The notes below the pieces were generated by a model that saw only the letters and a list, made by a program, of their open reading frames with translations, searched no databases and was not told the DNA's origin. From contig JAEHOE010000094.1 in the NCBI GenBank assembly GCA_016858145.1, forward strand, positions 434,001-498,000: a stretch of DNA of 64,000 nt, written 5' to 3'. The translations under genes and the position numbers were made by a program. This DNA is from Edaphochlamys debaryana. Taxonomy: Eukaryota; Chlorophyta; Chlorophyceae; Chlamydomonadales. Positions 41,901-53,541 of the stretch are shown here, one piece after another. Each line of letters begins with the position of its first letter. Position 1 is the stretch's first letter.

Positions 41901-43560
41901 CCGTCCAAAGCACTGCCGTAGGCTGCCTCGCCATCCCCCGCCAGCACTCACCGTCTCCACCACGGCGCTCGGTTGGAGGTTGTGTGGCGCCACCTGGCTC
42001 CGCGCCACGGCCCGCTGCGGCCGCCGGACGCCGGGGCTGCTGCCACCGGCGGCGGCGGCCGGGCTCAGCGGCGCCGCAGCAGTCCCCAGCGCGCTGCTGC
42101 CGCCACCGGCCTGCCCTGGGGAGGCGCAGCTGGGGGCCCCTGAGGACGCGTCGGTGGAGGGAGGGGCGAGGGCGGTGCAGAAGGCCGACGACTGCTTCCT
42201 CAGCACAGCGTGTGAGGACCCGCTGCCGACCTGGGCGTGGGGCGGGACTGGACTGCCCATGCTGCTGCCCGTGCCGGCACCAAGTCCAGCAGACACTAGG
42301 CTGCAGGGCGCGGGGCCTGTCGGCGCACCGTTGCCGCTCTTGCGGCCCCCGCTAAGCGCCGCCGCTGCAGCAGCGGAGAAGGCCCCGCTGGTGCTCCGCT
42401 TCTGCCTGAGCCCGCCGGGCGACGGCAGGTCGACGGGGCTGGCGGCGCCGCTGCGGCCGCCGCCGCCGCTGCCGCTTAAAAGCGAGCGGAGTGACATAAC
42501 GAGCGTATCTGAAGGCGGAGCCAGCTGCGCCGCCGCCTGCGGACCCGACGCATGCAGTCCCGGGGGCCCGGGCACCGGCGAGGGGGCCACCTGGAGCTCA
42601 GACAGGTGCTCCGCAGCCGTCACGCCACCGCCGCCGCCACCACCACCGCCGCCGTAGTAGCATCCCGGGCCTTGCCCCGCCGCTGAGCTCCCCGGCGTGG
42701 GGGTATAGTCCGCCTCGCCGCTCCAAGTGCCGGTGCCGGTGCCCGTGCCGGCCCCTGCGGCGTCCGCTTGGCTGCCCTTGCTGTCGCCCCCCACACGCGC
42801 CCGCACTGAGACAGCGGCGGCGGCGGCGGGTCCGCAGAGGGGCGAGGGGCCCGATGACAGTGCGGCCAGGGGCTCTGGCGCAGATGCCCTCAGCACTGCC
42901 GGCGACGGCGAGTGCTTGTGGCCCCGGTTTGAGGTGTCGCCCGCCTGCGGATTGGTGAGGCCAAGGCCAAGGTTGTAAGCACGAACATGACCGTCAAGGC
43001 CTCGCCTAGCAATGCTTTGCATTTCTGAACTTGGACTACAACCCCCGCATCCATAGGGAGAGACGCGTACCCGGGACGAGTTGTGCACAGGGACAGGAGG
43101 CACTGCTGCCTCCGCCGCCTCCGCCGCGGCTGCCGGCTCCGCCCGGCTCCGTCGGGAGACCCGGCCGCTGGCAAAGAGGGCCGACAGGGCGGACCGCAAT
43201 GCCTTGAAGGGGGACGCGTGCTGCGGGGCAAAGGACAATCAGTGTTAGGCGCTAGCAGCTGCAGCCCTGCCGAGTATGGCAGACTGAAGCGGGATGTTGA
43301 AGCCCAGGGGCTGGCGCACGTGCGGGGTTGACGTACATCGATAGCGTGGTCCACGTGGGCGATGTGCGCTTGACGTACACGTGTTATCAACATCAACAAC
43401 ACGCACGCAGAGCACCCGTGCCGGCACGCACGCACCTTTTTCTTCCGCCCCCCCTCGTCATCGCCCTCCGCGTCCGAGCCGGCCAAGTCTGCGCTCCGGG
43501 TGGTGGACCGGGCGGCTCCCTGGGCGCGCCTCTCGGCCACGTTGGGCGCACGAGGCCGCT
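38979..43560 (-). CDS. Large low-complexity protein with repeated IRAAPFxAAL motifs, unknown
   Basis: Three exons join without phase change: 43436-43560 (start unresolved), 41952-43220 and 38979-41666, at least 1360 residues. The product is rich in Ala, Gly, Ser and Pro and mostly disordered, with a Gly run near 42630-42657 and a Gln run near 39454-39480. A short amphipathic motif recurs: RSQHIRAAPFAAALGLLGG (about 40510-40570), RSQRIRAAPFVAALELLAP (about 40109-40171), ARASPLAAALGVLQQ, ARRWLPLGLLGG, and HASPFKALRSALSALF at the start of exon 2. Other ordered islands are VYHNPIHLVESGLFDV and RSIRRSLTFTNG. No enzyme domain was recognised. The first exon begins at an acceptor (CGCAG) near 43560, so one or more upstream exons with the ATG must lie beyond; GTG at 43540 is not accepted as the start. 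Confidence 0.7.
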
Positions 43561-45527
43561 GCGCGGAAGCGGGGGTGGGGCCGGGAGCGGGTATGGGCGT
43601 GCGGGTCGGAAAGGAGTGGGGGGACGGGGTCTACTCGGGGTTTGGCACACGAGCCCGGGCCCTGATCCGCTATCGTATGCTTGCAAAGTCAGCGTCGCTT
43701 GGCAAGCATCAGCGCCAAGCGGGCCAAACGTTAGCCAAACGCGCGGCCAACGAGCGCATTGTCGGACACCCGCAACGGGGCCCGGTCGCCACGTCTTCCC
43801 GGCTACAGAGTTTAGTGGGTGCCAACAAGCCGCAAGATAGGGTGGAAACGCTGTGTCCTTGCGGGTCTTAGGGCTGAGCACGGGCAAACTCGCAGGCCGA
43901 CGACGTCGTCCGCAGCCACCTGCTGTTGCGTATACGCCTTTTGAAGGCGCTCAAGTCCTGGCTCACCATCTCCAGCGCGCGACGGGTCTCCGCTGAGGCG
44001 CGATTGCCGGTGACCGGGACCCGGGGCCGCCTTCCAAGGCAAGGCTTCCTAGGTCCTCGCTTAGTCTAGAGCGATACGTAGCCCTGCCGTCGTGCCCGAT
44101 TCTCGGTAGGGTGAGGGAAAGCGCGGCTCAACGACCTGTAGGTACGCCTCTGTTGCGCTCTTGAAGCGTCCGTGTTGCAGCACACAGTCCAAAGTACGCA
44201 ACTAGTCAGTTGCCTTTCAGTAGCGGCTAGGCTCGTGAAACAGGTGCGTGTACTGCCCGCCGTGACGCGCCTGAGGCTCCGTGCGTGTCAGCGGCGAACC
44301 CGCCGGCAGCCTTGCCCGCAGCCCCCGCCGTCCCCCGCAGCCCGGCCCCGACCCGCCACCCTGAGGTCTTCGCCACCCGGCCGCCATAAGCACGCCCAGC
44401 ATTCTAGCTATCCTTGGGTTTCGCTGTGTAGCCGATGCTGAGACGCAGCAGCTGAGAGTGAGGGCTGTGACTCGGCGGTGTCTCGGCATGAACCCGCCCC
44501 CAGGCCCCTGGGAGGGGACTCTAGGGGGGGCTTTCTACCTGGAAGCCACTTTCGGCGGAAGGGTCCCCCGTTCACAGGATCTGCGTCGTTCTGCGTCGGC
44601 CAAAATCATGCGACGCCAACACCGCGGGCACTACGCCCCGTTGTCTATAATAACCCCAGGCCCCCTTTCCCCCCGCCGCCACACGGCGCCATCCTTATCA
44701 CCCCGCCACTCCCAGCCTCTGCACATGTGCGACTAAGCCCTGCGTGCCTCTCGCTGTGGCCTCAACACCAATGGCTGCCAATGGCCTCCCGTAGAACCAG
44801 TAGGCAGGTCGTCGCAGGGCAAGGGCGGGTGTAGGCCCTCCCTTCGTACGTTACTCCACCCAACAAGTATGCATGGCTTCAGGGTGTGGCCTGCCACGTC
44901 GACGCTGGCTCGACGTTAACGGCCTCCCGCGACACTGCAGGTAGGTGGCGCCATCATCCAGACTGTTGCTTTGATGACGACAGCAGCGGCGAGACGTACC
45001 GCATCAAGGCCTTTGGTTACAAGGTCCACAGGGGCTCCGCGGCGCTCCAGGTCATCAAGCCACAGCCATGAGACCGCGGGGGAAGGGGGGTCTGGGCTCG
45101 GCGGGACGCGCCGCGTGCCCTTGCCGCGAAGACCATGGGTGTGCACCCATGCAGGTGCCTGGCGCAATTACATCGGGCCGGTTCTATATGTGATAGTCTT
45201 TGCTAAGTTTAGGGAGCCTGCGGCACTCCGCGCGACGAGTTCGCTCCCGGTTTCCGCTGCCCGACACACAGTAAAACGGGCCGACAAACCCGACGCACCC
45301 GTACCTGGCGGGCCGGAAACACATACTTTGCGCATTACACTGGGCTCTAGAAGCTAACACGAGCAACAACACCAGCGCACATTGAAAAAACAGTGACAGC
45401 CAGCGACGAGCTGCGCTACCTCGCTGGACCACCAGCCCAAGCCTGCGTCCCACACGTACATCTGTAGAGTCTCTCCTAAATTGTACGGCCCACGTCGCGC
45501 GCCGCAAGACCATACACGCGTCCGAGA
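43561..45527. other. Region between divergently placed genes
   Basis: It must contain the missing first exon(s) and promoter of the minus-strand gene and the promoter of the lectin gene. A minus-strand string ETRRALEMVSQDLSAFKRRI near 43930-44005 has coding-like codons and a donor at 43919, but its phase does not fit the next exon as modelled. A separate possible plus-strand exon is listed at 44844-45071. Confidence 0.4.
44844..45071 (+). CDS. Possible terminal exon or gene fragment, unknown
   Basis: An open plus-strand frame ends at TGA 45069-45071. From 44886 its codons end almost always in G or C (for example the stretch encoding DDDSSGETYRIKAFGYKVHR), unlike the other frames. No in-frame ATG is present, so if real it needs upstream exons. 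No family is recognised. Confidence 0.28.
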   Translation, partial: SYVTPPNKYAWLQGVACHVDAGSTLTASRDTAGRWRHHPDCCFDDDSSGETYRIKAFGYKVHRGSAALQVIKPQP

Positions 45528-48500
45528 ATGGCACACTTGGTTGTCGCGGTCCTCGCCGCCTGCCTCGCCTTGAGCGGGTACTCTGCCTTGGGTGAGCCAT
45601 ATGCAAAACGTTTAATGGGCCCAGCGCGAATGGTGATCGAGGCGAAGGGGGCCGCCGTTCTCGTCCATCAGTCGCCAGCATTGCCCAAAATTGCCGCGCT
45701 TCCTGCCCACCGCAGCTGAGGGCCCTGGCCAGCGGAAGCTCCTGGAGGACACGGGTACGTGACGGCTGTGTGCACAGCTATTCATCCAAGGGGTCTTGAA
45801 CTTGGGCCTGAAGAGGCACGCAGGGGCACGCGCTCCCACCCCTGCCCCCACCCCCGCCGAGCTAGCTCCTGCCTTACAGTGGCGCCCGGCATTCGTAGAT
45901 CCGCGTAACTCGTAACTCTTACCCTTCCAACGCCCGACGGCCGCAGCCTGTCCGGACGTTGCGGGTTACGTCAGCAAGGGGAGGTTCGCTCTGGGCTTCA
46001 AGCAGGGCGGCACCTTCCAGACGGGGGCGAAAGCTCAGGTGCGTGGGGTCGTCACCGGGTGCGTGAGGTCGTCGCCGGGTAGGTGTGTGGGGTCACCGGG
46101 TGCGCCCGGTGCTTTGAAGCCTATGGGGTCCGACCCCGGTGCTGAGAGCACGTGCTTGCAGCTACCATCCATCGACGACGGACCTTGGCATCTTGGGGAA
46201 TAGGACATCCATGACTTGAAGCCTCACGGGCGGGGCTGTGCCAGGGCAGGGCGAAGGCGGAGCAGCCAGCCGCCCTTCCCTCGCCTCCTCCCCGCTCCTT
46301 GTCCCCCATACCCCTGCACCCGCTGGACAGTAGATCTGCTGCGACGCTCCCGTTCTATCCACTTCCCCTCCATCCCTCCTTCTAAAACACCCTTCTTACT
46401 CCCCCTCCCAAAGGCCTACTGTGACGCCACCCCCGCCTGCACCGCTTGGTCCTCCGCGGGCGACTGGACCTCGGACCGCGAGGTCACGGGGGTCCCCAGC
46501 GAGGCCCCCGTGTGCCTCTACCTGCGGGACGCCTCCGCACCGGCCGGACCCGCACCCAAGTGGGTGTGGGTGGGGAAGGGGAAGGGCGGGCCCCCACGGG
46601 TGGGGCCCTGCCAAGCAGCCTGCAGCTACCTACTGCTTGGGGCTGGGGTGCGATGCAGCGTGTCGCTAGATAGCCGGGTCTGGCCTGGGGGTGGGGATGG
46701 GGATGGGGATGGTGCGGGCGTGTGAGTGCCTGGTCGTGCTGTGAGCAACGCGAGACCCCGGCCCATGCTTGGCGCCAGGTGGCCTGAGTCGTGCCGCGAA
46801 TCGGGGGTACACGCACATGCGGGGCCTCCTGGACGAACCAGAAGCTCCGGCCCCGTGCACCGGCCGAACGGTGTTGCGCGCGGCCTCGCGACGTTTCGCG
46901 TTGCGTCCCCCCACCCCGAAGTTTCGCATTTCGTCCCCCCCACCCCGTTTCGTCCCACCCCACCCCCCTGTTTGTGCAGGCGCCAGCGCAGCCCCTCTCG
47001 CTCGCCCTCGCCCACCCCCACCGCCGGGCCCAGCCCCAGCCCCAGCCCCAAGCCCAGCCCGAGCCCCAGCCCGAGCCCCTCGCCCAAGGGTGGCCGCAAG
47101 AAGAAGAGCCCCTCCCCCAAGCCCCTCCCGCAGCCCATCACCGAGCCCCTCCCGCAGCCCGTCACCGAGCCCCTCCCGCAGCCCGTCACCGAGCCCCTCG
47201 CCCAAGCCCTCGCCCAGCCCCTCCCCGAGCGGTCCGCGGTGGGTCGCTGCTGCTTCCCCCCCCGCAAAAACACCCTCCCCTGCGCACCCGCTAGCCCACG
47301 ACTCCGCGCATAACCCGAGCATATCAACACCCCACCGAACCAAACAGTCCCATCGTTAAACACAGACCATGGGGCACACCCCCATCTGCGCCCCCGACCC
47401 TGCTCCCACCCATTCATTTCCCTCCAGTCCGTGTGCACGTCTTACCACCGCTTGAGGCCCCTTGCTCGCACCCACCCCACCCCGTTGCCCCACCCTCTAC
47501 CACCCCTCGCGCAGCGCCGGCGGTCCCGAGCTCTCCCTCGCCGCTGGGGCCACCTGCCCCGCCGCCGCCGCCGCCTGCCCCGCCACCGGCACCCCTGCGT
47601 GTGGGCTCTACTCCAAGCCCTCGGGCGCGGGCTCGAGCTGGGCATGTGAGTGACTTCGCGGGCTGGTCGGGGCACGCATGGGGCTTGTAAGGACGGCGCC
47701 TTGGAGGGGGATCTGGAGGGTTGTAGTCGCGAGCTGGACCTAGCTAGGAGACTGCATGGCATCACCGAATGGAGGTGGGCCGTCTCCCCTAGCTAGGGCC
47801 TGCCCTTCCTGCCCCTAAGCCGGCCCCTGCCCCACCCCCCGCGCGCAGGCGACGGCCTTCCTTACCCTTGGCCTCCATCCCCCTGGCCTCCCCCTGATCC
47901 CCCTCGCTGGGGCCTGTTCTACCTGCCCTCCAACCGTCCCCGCCCACCCCCCGCCCACCCCCCACCCCACAGGCGACGGCCTGTCCTCCCCCAGCCGCGC
48001 CTTCCGCCTCACCTTGGACGCAAAGACCGGCGAGCTGGTGCGCGGCGGGCTGTGAGGGGTGTGAGGGGAAGTGGTTGCTTGGGGATAAGGTGAATGGAGA
48101 TTGGTATGCGCCGCGGGACGAGGGCAAAGGTTGGGTTGGGGTACATCACATCCCGCTCCCGGCCCGTGCCTCCGACAATGAACACAACCCCTCAACCCCC
48201 CAACACCCTACGCCCCGCTAGCCACCCCTGGGACCCACTCCCCGTGCCTCCAACCCAGACCCCAACCTCTCATCAATATCCCAGCGCCTAACCTCCCACG
48301 GCCCAACCCCGCTTATTGACAAACACCCCTGGGACCCACTCCCCAGGCCGTCATCCGTGCCTCCAACTCCCGCGCGGTGTGGCGCTCGGGGGTGGCGGCG
48401 GCGCCCTCGGATGCGCCCTTCGCCCTGCTGCTGTCGGCGGAGGGGGGGTGGCGCGTGAACCACACGGGGGGCGTTGAGGCGGGCACGGTGTATGAGGACG

Positions 48501-51500
48501 TGGCGCAGGTGGGTGGGGGCAGGGGCGGGGTGGGGTGGGGGTGGGGGGGTTAGAGGGGTAAGCGAGGGGGCGGGAGCGTTGAGGGAGGCACGGTGTATGG
48601 GGACGAGGCGCAGGTGGGCAGGTGCGTGGGGCGATGGGTGGTGAGGACAGGTAGGGGGGACTTTGGGTGGGGGGCAGGAGGTATGGGGCCGGGCCACGAG
48701 GGGAAGCCACGGGAACTGAGCGACGGGAACCCGTCTTACCCCCCCCCCCCCCACACACACACACGCAGTACGGCACGGGCCGCTTCCTCCCCTCCAACGG
48801 CGGCGCCGCCAAAGCCCCCTTCCGCCTGCAGCTGCGTAAGCGAGCCGGGGTTGGGGAGGAGGGACGTCGGGGGCGGCGGTGTCAGGTGCGTGGAGGATGA
48901 TTGCAGGGCGACCTCTGTTAACCTCTGTCGCGAATCTCCCGAAGGCGGAATGAGCCGCCCGTAGGAGGCAGATCCTACTATGTGTGCGACTGCTGATCAC
49001 AACCCCCTCCCCCCCTGCCCCCAGGCGACACGGGGGTACTGGTGCTGGAGAACGGCGGGGGCGACACCGTGTGGGCCAGCGCGGGGCCGCAGCTGGGTGA
49101 GGCGGCGGATGGGTGGGGGAAGCGGGGGTGGGGGCGGCGGAGTGTGTGCGTGGTGTTGGTGGTGGTCCTCCCACCATACCATCAACCCGAACCCGCAATG
49201 CCATTTCCTCCCACTCTCCCGCCTTTCCCCAATCAATATCCATCCGCGTACAACCCGCCCCTGCTCCACCTCCCAGTCCCGTCCAGTCCCCAGCACTGCC
49301 TACTGAGCCACGTAAGCCCTGCTGACTACCTGCCCGCACCCACTGCCCCTGCCTCCCGCAGTGCCCTGCACCGCCTACGAGCGGTTCCCCTTTGACGGCG
49401 ACTGGGGCGTGTCCTCCGCCTGCCGCTGCGCCTGCCCCGAGGGAGCCACCAACGTGGCCCACCCCCCCGCCGCCCGCTTCCTGGCGGCGCAGTGCCCGCG
49501 CCTAACCGCCAACGACCCCACGCGCTGCATGGGTGGGTGTGCCGTACATGGGTAGTTGTACGGTAGTTGTGTGGTACGGCAAGGGTGCAGATGGACGGGT
49601 ATGCCTGGCGGGCAGTGGTGTGTGGTCCTAGCGATTCGCTCGGACCTTCACTGCTCGGGGGAGCAATTTCCCTTCCCCCCATGCCCCCACTTACCCCCCA
49701 GCCCTGCCATCCCCCCTCAAGGCCCTCATCCTCATCACCCCCCCTCCCCCCTTTCCTTCCTCCCCCCCCAGCCCTGCCCTCCCCCCTCATCCTCATGACC
49801 CTCACCAGCCGCGAGGCCCCCGGGGCGCTGGCGCTGGGGGCCCCCGCCGCCGCCCGCATCGCCGCCGGCGCCCCCGTCACACAGGAGGTGGGGAAGGGGG
49901 GGGGTTTGGAGAGTGGAAATTAGAGGAGGTGAGGATGGGACGCGGGAAGGAGAGGCTCGGCGAGGGGGTCCGGAAGGCTACTCACCTACCCCGCCCCCTT
50001 CATTCCACCTCCAGGCTTTTGACCCCGCCTCCGTCAACCTGCAGTTCTCCCTCGTCCCCGCCGCACGTGACCTCGCGCGTAAGGGAGAGAGGAAGGGGGG
50101 GCCAGGGTTTGGGGACGGGGGAGGGGTGTGGGTGCTTAGACCTGGCTGTACTTACGTAGGTATGGTGGTGCGGGCTCGTGTCGATGTGTGATTTCCTCAA
50201 AGCCCAAACCGTCGCCCTCTCGCCCTTATCGTGTTTGCTCAACAAACCTCACCTTCTCCCCCCTGCCTTCTGCCTTCTGCCCTCTGCCCGCCCCCCTCGG
50301 CCCTCGGCGTGAGATATCCCTGATCCCCCCCTGCCTCTGCGCCCCCCCTCCGCCCCCACAGTGACGTCCACGGACCACTATTACTCGGTGAGGGGGGCTG
50401 GCGGTTGAAGGACGGGATTGGAGGTTGGGATTTGGGGGTTGGGATTTGGGGGCTGGGAAATGGGGGTTAGAGTTTGGGGGGTGGGAGCTGAGGGTTGAGG
50501 GACGGTCGGGAGGCGCTTCAACCTTCTCCCACAAGTTCAGCCCCGCCCCGGGCCCCACCCCACCCCCCAGGTCCAGCGCCACCTCCCCCGCCCCCCACCC
50601 GTCTCGACCGCTTGCCTTCCCTGGCCTCACCCCCCACCCCCACCCGCCACCCCACTATCCCCTCCCTGGCCCCCGCGTCTCCCCCCCTCCAGGTCCAGCG
50701 CCACCTCCTCAGGACCGCCTCCCCCTCCTCCGACCCCGCCGCCCCCGGTCTGTGCCTGGCGGCCGCGGGGCTGCGGGCGGGTGCGGCCGCGGCCTGGGCC
50801 CCGTGCGACCCCGCGGAGCCCCGCCAGGCCTTCGCGGTCACCGCCCTCAGCCAGCAGCTGTGAGGGAGGGCTTAGGGGGGACGGGGGGTGGGGGGTGGGG
50901 TGGGGGGATGGAAGGAGGGCGAAGGGGCAGTTATCGAGCGCGACGGGCGGGGGTGGGTGACCTGGGGAAAGCGAGGGTTGGCTCGGCGCCGCAAAGAGGC
51001 CGGTGGTCGGTGTCATACCCTGACGCACCCCTTTCCCTTCACCTGTGCCCCCTGCACTCCTCCCGTCCATGTCCACGTCGCCCCGCCGCTTGCAGCTTCT
51101 CCTTTGCCCTGTGAGTACGGATGGACTGCACTTGTGGGCGCGGTACTAAAGGGGGGGGACCAGGCATACCTAAGGAGCACCCAGAATGGATGAAAAAAGG
51201 CTGGGCGAACACTCCTCCGTCAGCGCTCCGTTCAAGCCTTCGACCGCCCGGTCCCACCCCATCCCTCCGTCCCTCCTATCCCCCCTCCTCCTCCCCCACC
51301 CCATAGGGCTGGCAACCTGTGCCTCTCCGTCCCCGGCGCCTCCGCCGCCCCCGGGGCCCCCCTGGCGCTGGCCGAGTGCGCACCGGACGCCAGCGGCGCG
51401 GGCTGGGCAGTGGCGCGGGATCAGTCGGTGAGGGGGGAGGGGTGGGGTGGGGGGAGGAGAGGGGGGGGAGGGGGGCTGAAGGGGACGCAAGAGGAGGTGC

Positions 51501-52335
51501 AGCAGGGAGGTGGCGGGCCAGGCAGGAGGGCCGGGGGCCGGACAGCGTGGGCCGTGGCCGGAGACCAGTCGGTGAGGGAGGGGTAGGGGGGGGGGGGGGG
51601 GAAGAGAGGAGCTGTGTGGACAAGAGTACAAGGGGGGGTGCAGCAGCAGAGAGGAAAGGGTAGGGGGATGGGGGGCGGGGGGGGGGGGGGGCTTACGGCA
51701 TGGCAGGATGGCGGGAGGGCGGGAGGGCGGGGGCCCGGGGGCCGCCAGGATGGCCGTGTGTGGGTGGGTTAGACGGGGGACTGCTGTGGAAGTGGGGAGA
51801 GCTACGGCCAGACCGCCTCTGCCCTCCAAGCGGGGAGGGGAGGGGAGAGCTTCCTGCTTAGGCCCAGGAGGGGTAGGGAGGCCTCAACTGCGTGAGGAGG
51901 AACGGGGGCGACATGATGAACCCCAGCACACCCCGGACGGCCGCCAGTGTCCTCCGGGCCCCCTTCATGACCTCCTGGCCCTTACCGTCCGCCCGACATC
52001 CCCCGCTCCCCCCCCTCCGACTCCGACCCTCAGTTCATGCTTGGAGCCGACAGCGGTGAGTGCGGACCGCAGAGCGGCAAGAGCCGGGGCATCAGTGTCA
52101 TGGATGGAGCCGGGACCGGGGCCGGGCTGGGTGCCGGGTGCATGCACAATCTCGACCGCTTGCAGGCTGGCTAGCCCGGACACTACAGTCTGCAGCTGTG
52201 TTTAGGGGGCGAAACTGCAGACTCACTATGTATTAGCCTCACTCCTCTGACTCCGTCCGCAGAGGTGCTCCTCTCGCCCCCCTCACATTGCCCCCCCTCC
52301 CCGCAGCTGAGATGGCTCGCCTCAACGCTCTGTGA
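45528..52335 (+). CDS. Secreted multi-domain lectin with Ser-Pro cell-wall module
   Basis: Exon 1 (45528-45591) encodes a signal peptide, MAHLVVAVLAACLALSGYSA. Further exons fit phase: 45716-45754, 45947-46038, 46414-46559, 46980-47238, 47515-47645, 47973-48037, 48347-48508, 48769-48835, 49025-49096, 49362-49532, 49772-49887, 50015-50078, 50362-50387, 50693-50859, 51096-51110, 51307-51427, 52034-52055 and 52307-52335. The joint 47238/47515 is off phase and unresolved. The N-terminal part has a Cys-containing PAN/apple-like segment (AYCDATPACTAWSS). Then comes a Ser-Pro and Pro-Gln region (SPSPKPSPSPSPSPSPK), a likely hydroxyproline-glycosylation site, and a second Cys-rich segment. A bulb-type lectin-like domain follows (AVIRASNSRAVWRSG, GVLVLENGGGDTVWAS). 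The C-terminal part has two ricin-B-like strings, GLCLAAAGLRAG and NLCLSVPGASAAPG. Likely a carbohydrate-binding wall or matrix glycoprotein; the ligand is unknown. Confidence 0.7.
47846..47858 (+). repeat. Upstream copy of an exon head (lectin)
   Basis: CAGGCGACGGCCT repeats the acceptor and first exon bases at 47970-47982, about 125 bases upstream in the same intron. Confidence 0.6.
48224..48253 (+). repeat. Upstream copy of intron end and exon head (lectin)
   Basis: CCCCTGGGACCCACTCCCC followed by GTGCCTCCAAC matches 48325-48367, except that the AG acceptor and about 13 exon bases are missing in the copy. Confidence 0.75.
48576..48618 (+). repeat. Copy of exon tail plus donor (lectin)
   Basis: Matches 48472-48514, the end of the exon at 48347-48508 and its donor, with about five substitutions. 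The CAG|GTGGG junction is kept. Confidence 0.88.
49692..49738 (+). repeat. Upstream copy of acceptor and exon head (lectin)
   Basis: CCCCCAGCCCTGCCATCCCC and the following CTCATCCTCATCACC match 49766-49806, with an extra AAGGCC-type insert. The AG acceptor is kept. Confidence 0.8.
50566..50587 (+). repeat. Upstream copy of acceptor and exon head (lectin)
   Basis: CAGGTCCAGCGCCACCTCC matches the acceptor and start of the exon at 50693, about 120 bases upstream. Confidence 0.8.
51552..51580 (+). repeat. Copy of exon tail plus donor (lectin)
   Basis: GACCAGTCGGTGAGGG and the bases before it resemble 51409-51437, the end of the exon at 51307-51427 with its donor. Confidence 0.7.
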
Positions 52336-53541
52336 GCACGAGCCAATGTGATGGATTGGGTCGCAAGTTAACGCCTCCGCATCCGGAGCCCGCATGAACG
52401 GACAGGATCACATCACGATGGGAGCACGACAGAAGAGCGCGATCCGTGGACGGCGTGGAGCGATCCGGACGGGCTTGGGGGAATCAATGGGGTTCAGCCC
52501 ACCGGCTCCCCAGGCCCTCACGCCTCACGTCAGGCGCGAGGCCCTGGGAGAAGGGCCAGCGAAGGAAGAGCCGCGGTAAGTGCCGCCGAGAGGCGGGGTC
52601 TTGGCGCGGGTGTCGACGGTGATGTCTGTGTGATGGTGGCGAGGTCGAACTCCCAGGCCGGAGCATTCCTCTTGACTCTTCTGGACTCTTCATATAGCAG
52701 TGTGCTTCATCCTTTGCTGCTAACCCTTTACTTCATGCTTTGATCTTGAACTCATCTCATGTCATAAACGTGCTTTCCTCCATCACATCCGTGTTCATGT
52801 TTTGGTGTGGGAGTGAGGGGGAGTGCGGAGGGCTTGCACGTTTGGGGGCCAGAAGGGGCTGCCGGCCTGCCCGGGCCAAAACCCCACGCCCTCGGCAGTT
52901 GCGCTAGTCAAAAACCTCGCAAGGAAAGCTCAGAGGCGCTGGCACAAGGTGCGGGCCGCCCCGCTAGCCCCGCAAGTAAGGGCCGGACCAATGCGGTCGG
53001 CTTCCGCACTCGCGGCGGCTTCGAATGTGGAGGGAAATGTCTGTTGTCTTCATCTCTCTCTTGCTACTGGCCCGCTTTGCAGAAGAAGCTCGCGTGTATT
53101 GCCGTGTCGGGCAGAGCGGGGGCGTGCTATTTCTGGTGGTCTGGGGCGAGGGGGGGAGAGGGGGTCGGGGCAGAGAAGGTGGCAAGGCGTGCCGACGGCA
53201 CGCGCCCGGGCCAGCCGGCTGAGTCGGATGCAGGAAGCGACTTTGGCTTCTTGCCGCAGACTCGACTATCCTTGTACTCACTCCAACGACGATCGATATC
53301 ATCGCGAGCCGGAACCTGCCCTCGACGGCGACTCTCCCAGCTGCCGGTGTCGGGCCAAGCCGCGCCTTGCATAACGAGCCTCGCGCCCGACACGAGAACA
53401 TCCAAACGCTGCGCAACCGCGATGTCGACACCTCTGGAATGACGTTGGCGTCGTAGCGCAGAGTTTCAGCTGTCCGCGCCTTACGCTGCCGCGACCGCTG
53501 TGGGCTTCTAGGCCTCCCATCGCCGTTGCTAATCCCTAGAT
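52336..53541. other. Intergenic region between lectin and LRR genes
   Basis: No gene is supported. A frame from 53025 (SVVFISLLLLARFAEEA) looks like a signal peptide by chance. TTTGCAG at 53074-53080 inside it also looks like a splice acceptor, so an upstream non-coding exon of the LRR gene is possible. Confidence 0.4.

Noticed and set aside
43812..44042. Upstream exon of the large minus-strand gene
   Set aside because: Codons look real in part, but the donor phase does not match the next exon as modelled, so it is only mentioned as a possibility.
53025..53222. Signal-peptide-like frame
   Set aside because: The hydrophobic start overlaps a splice-acceptor-like TTTGCAG and the rest is G-rich low complexity.
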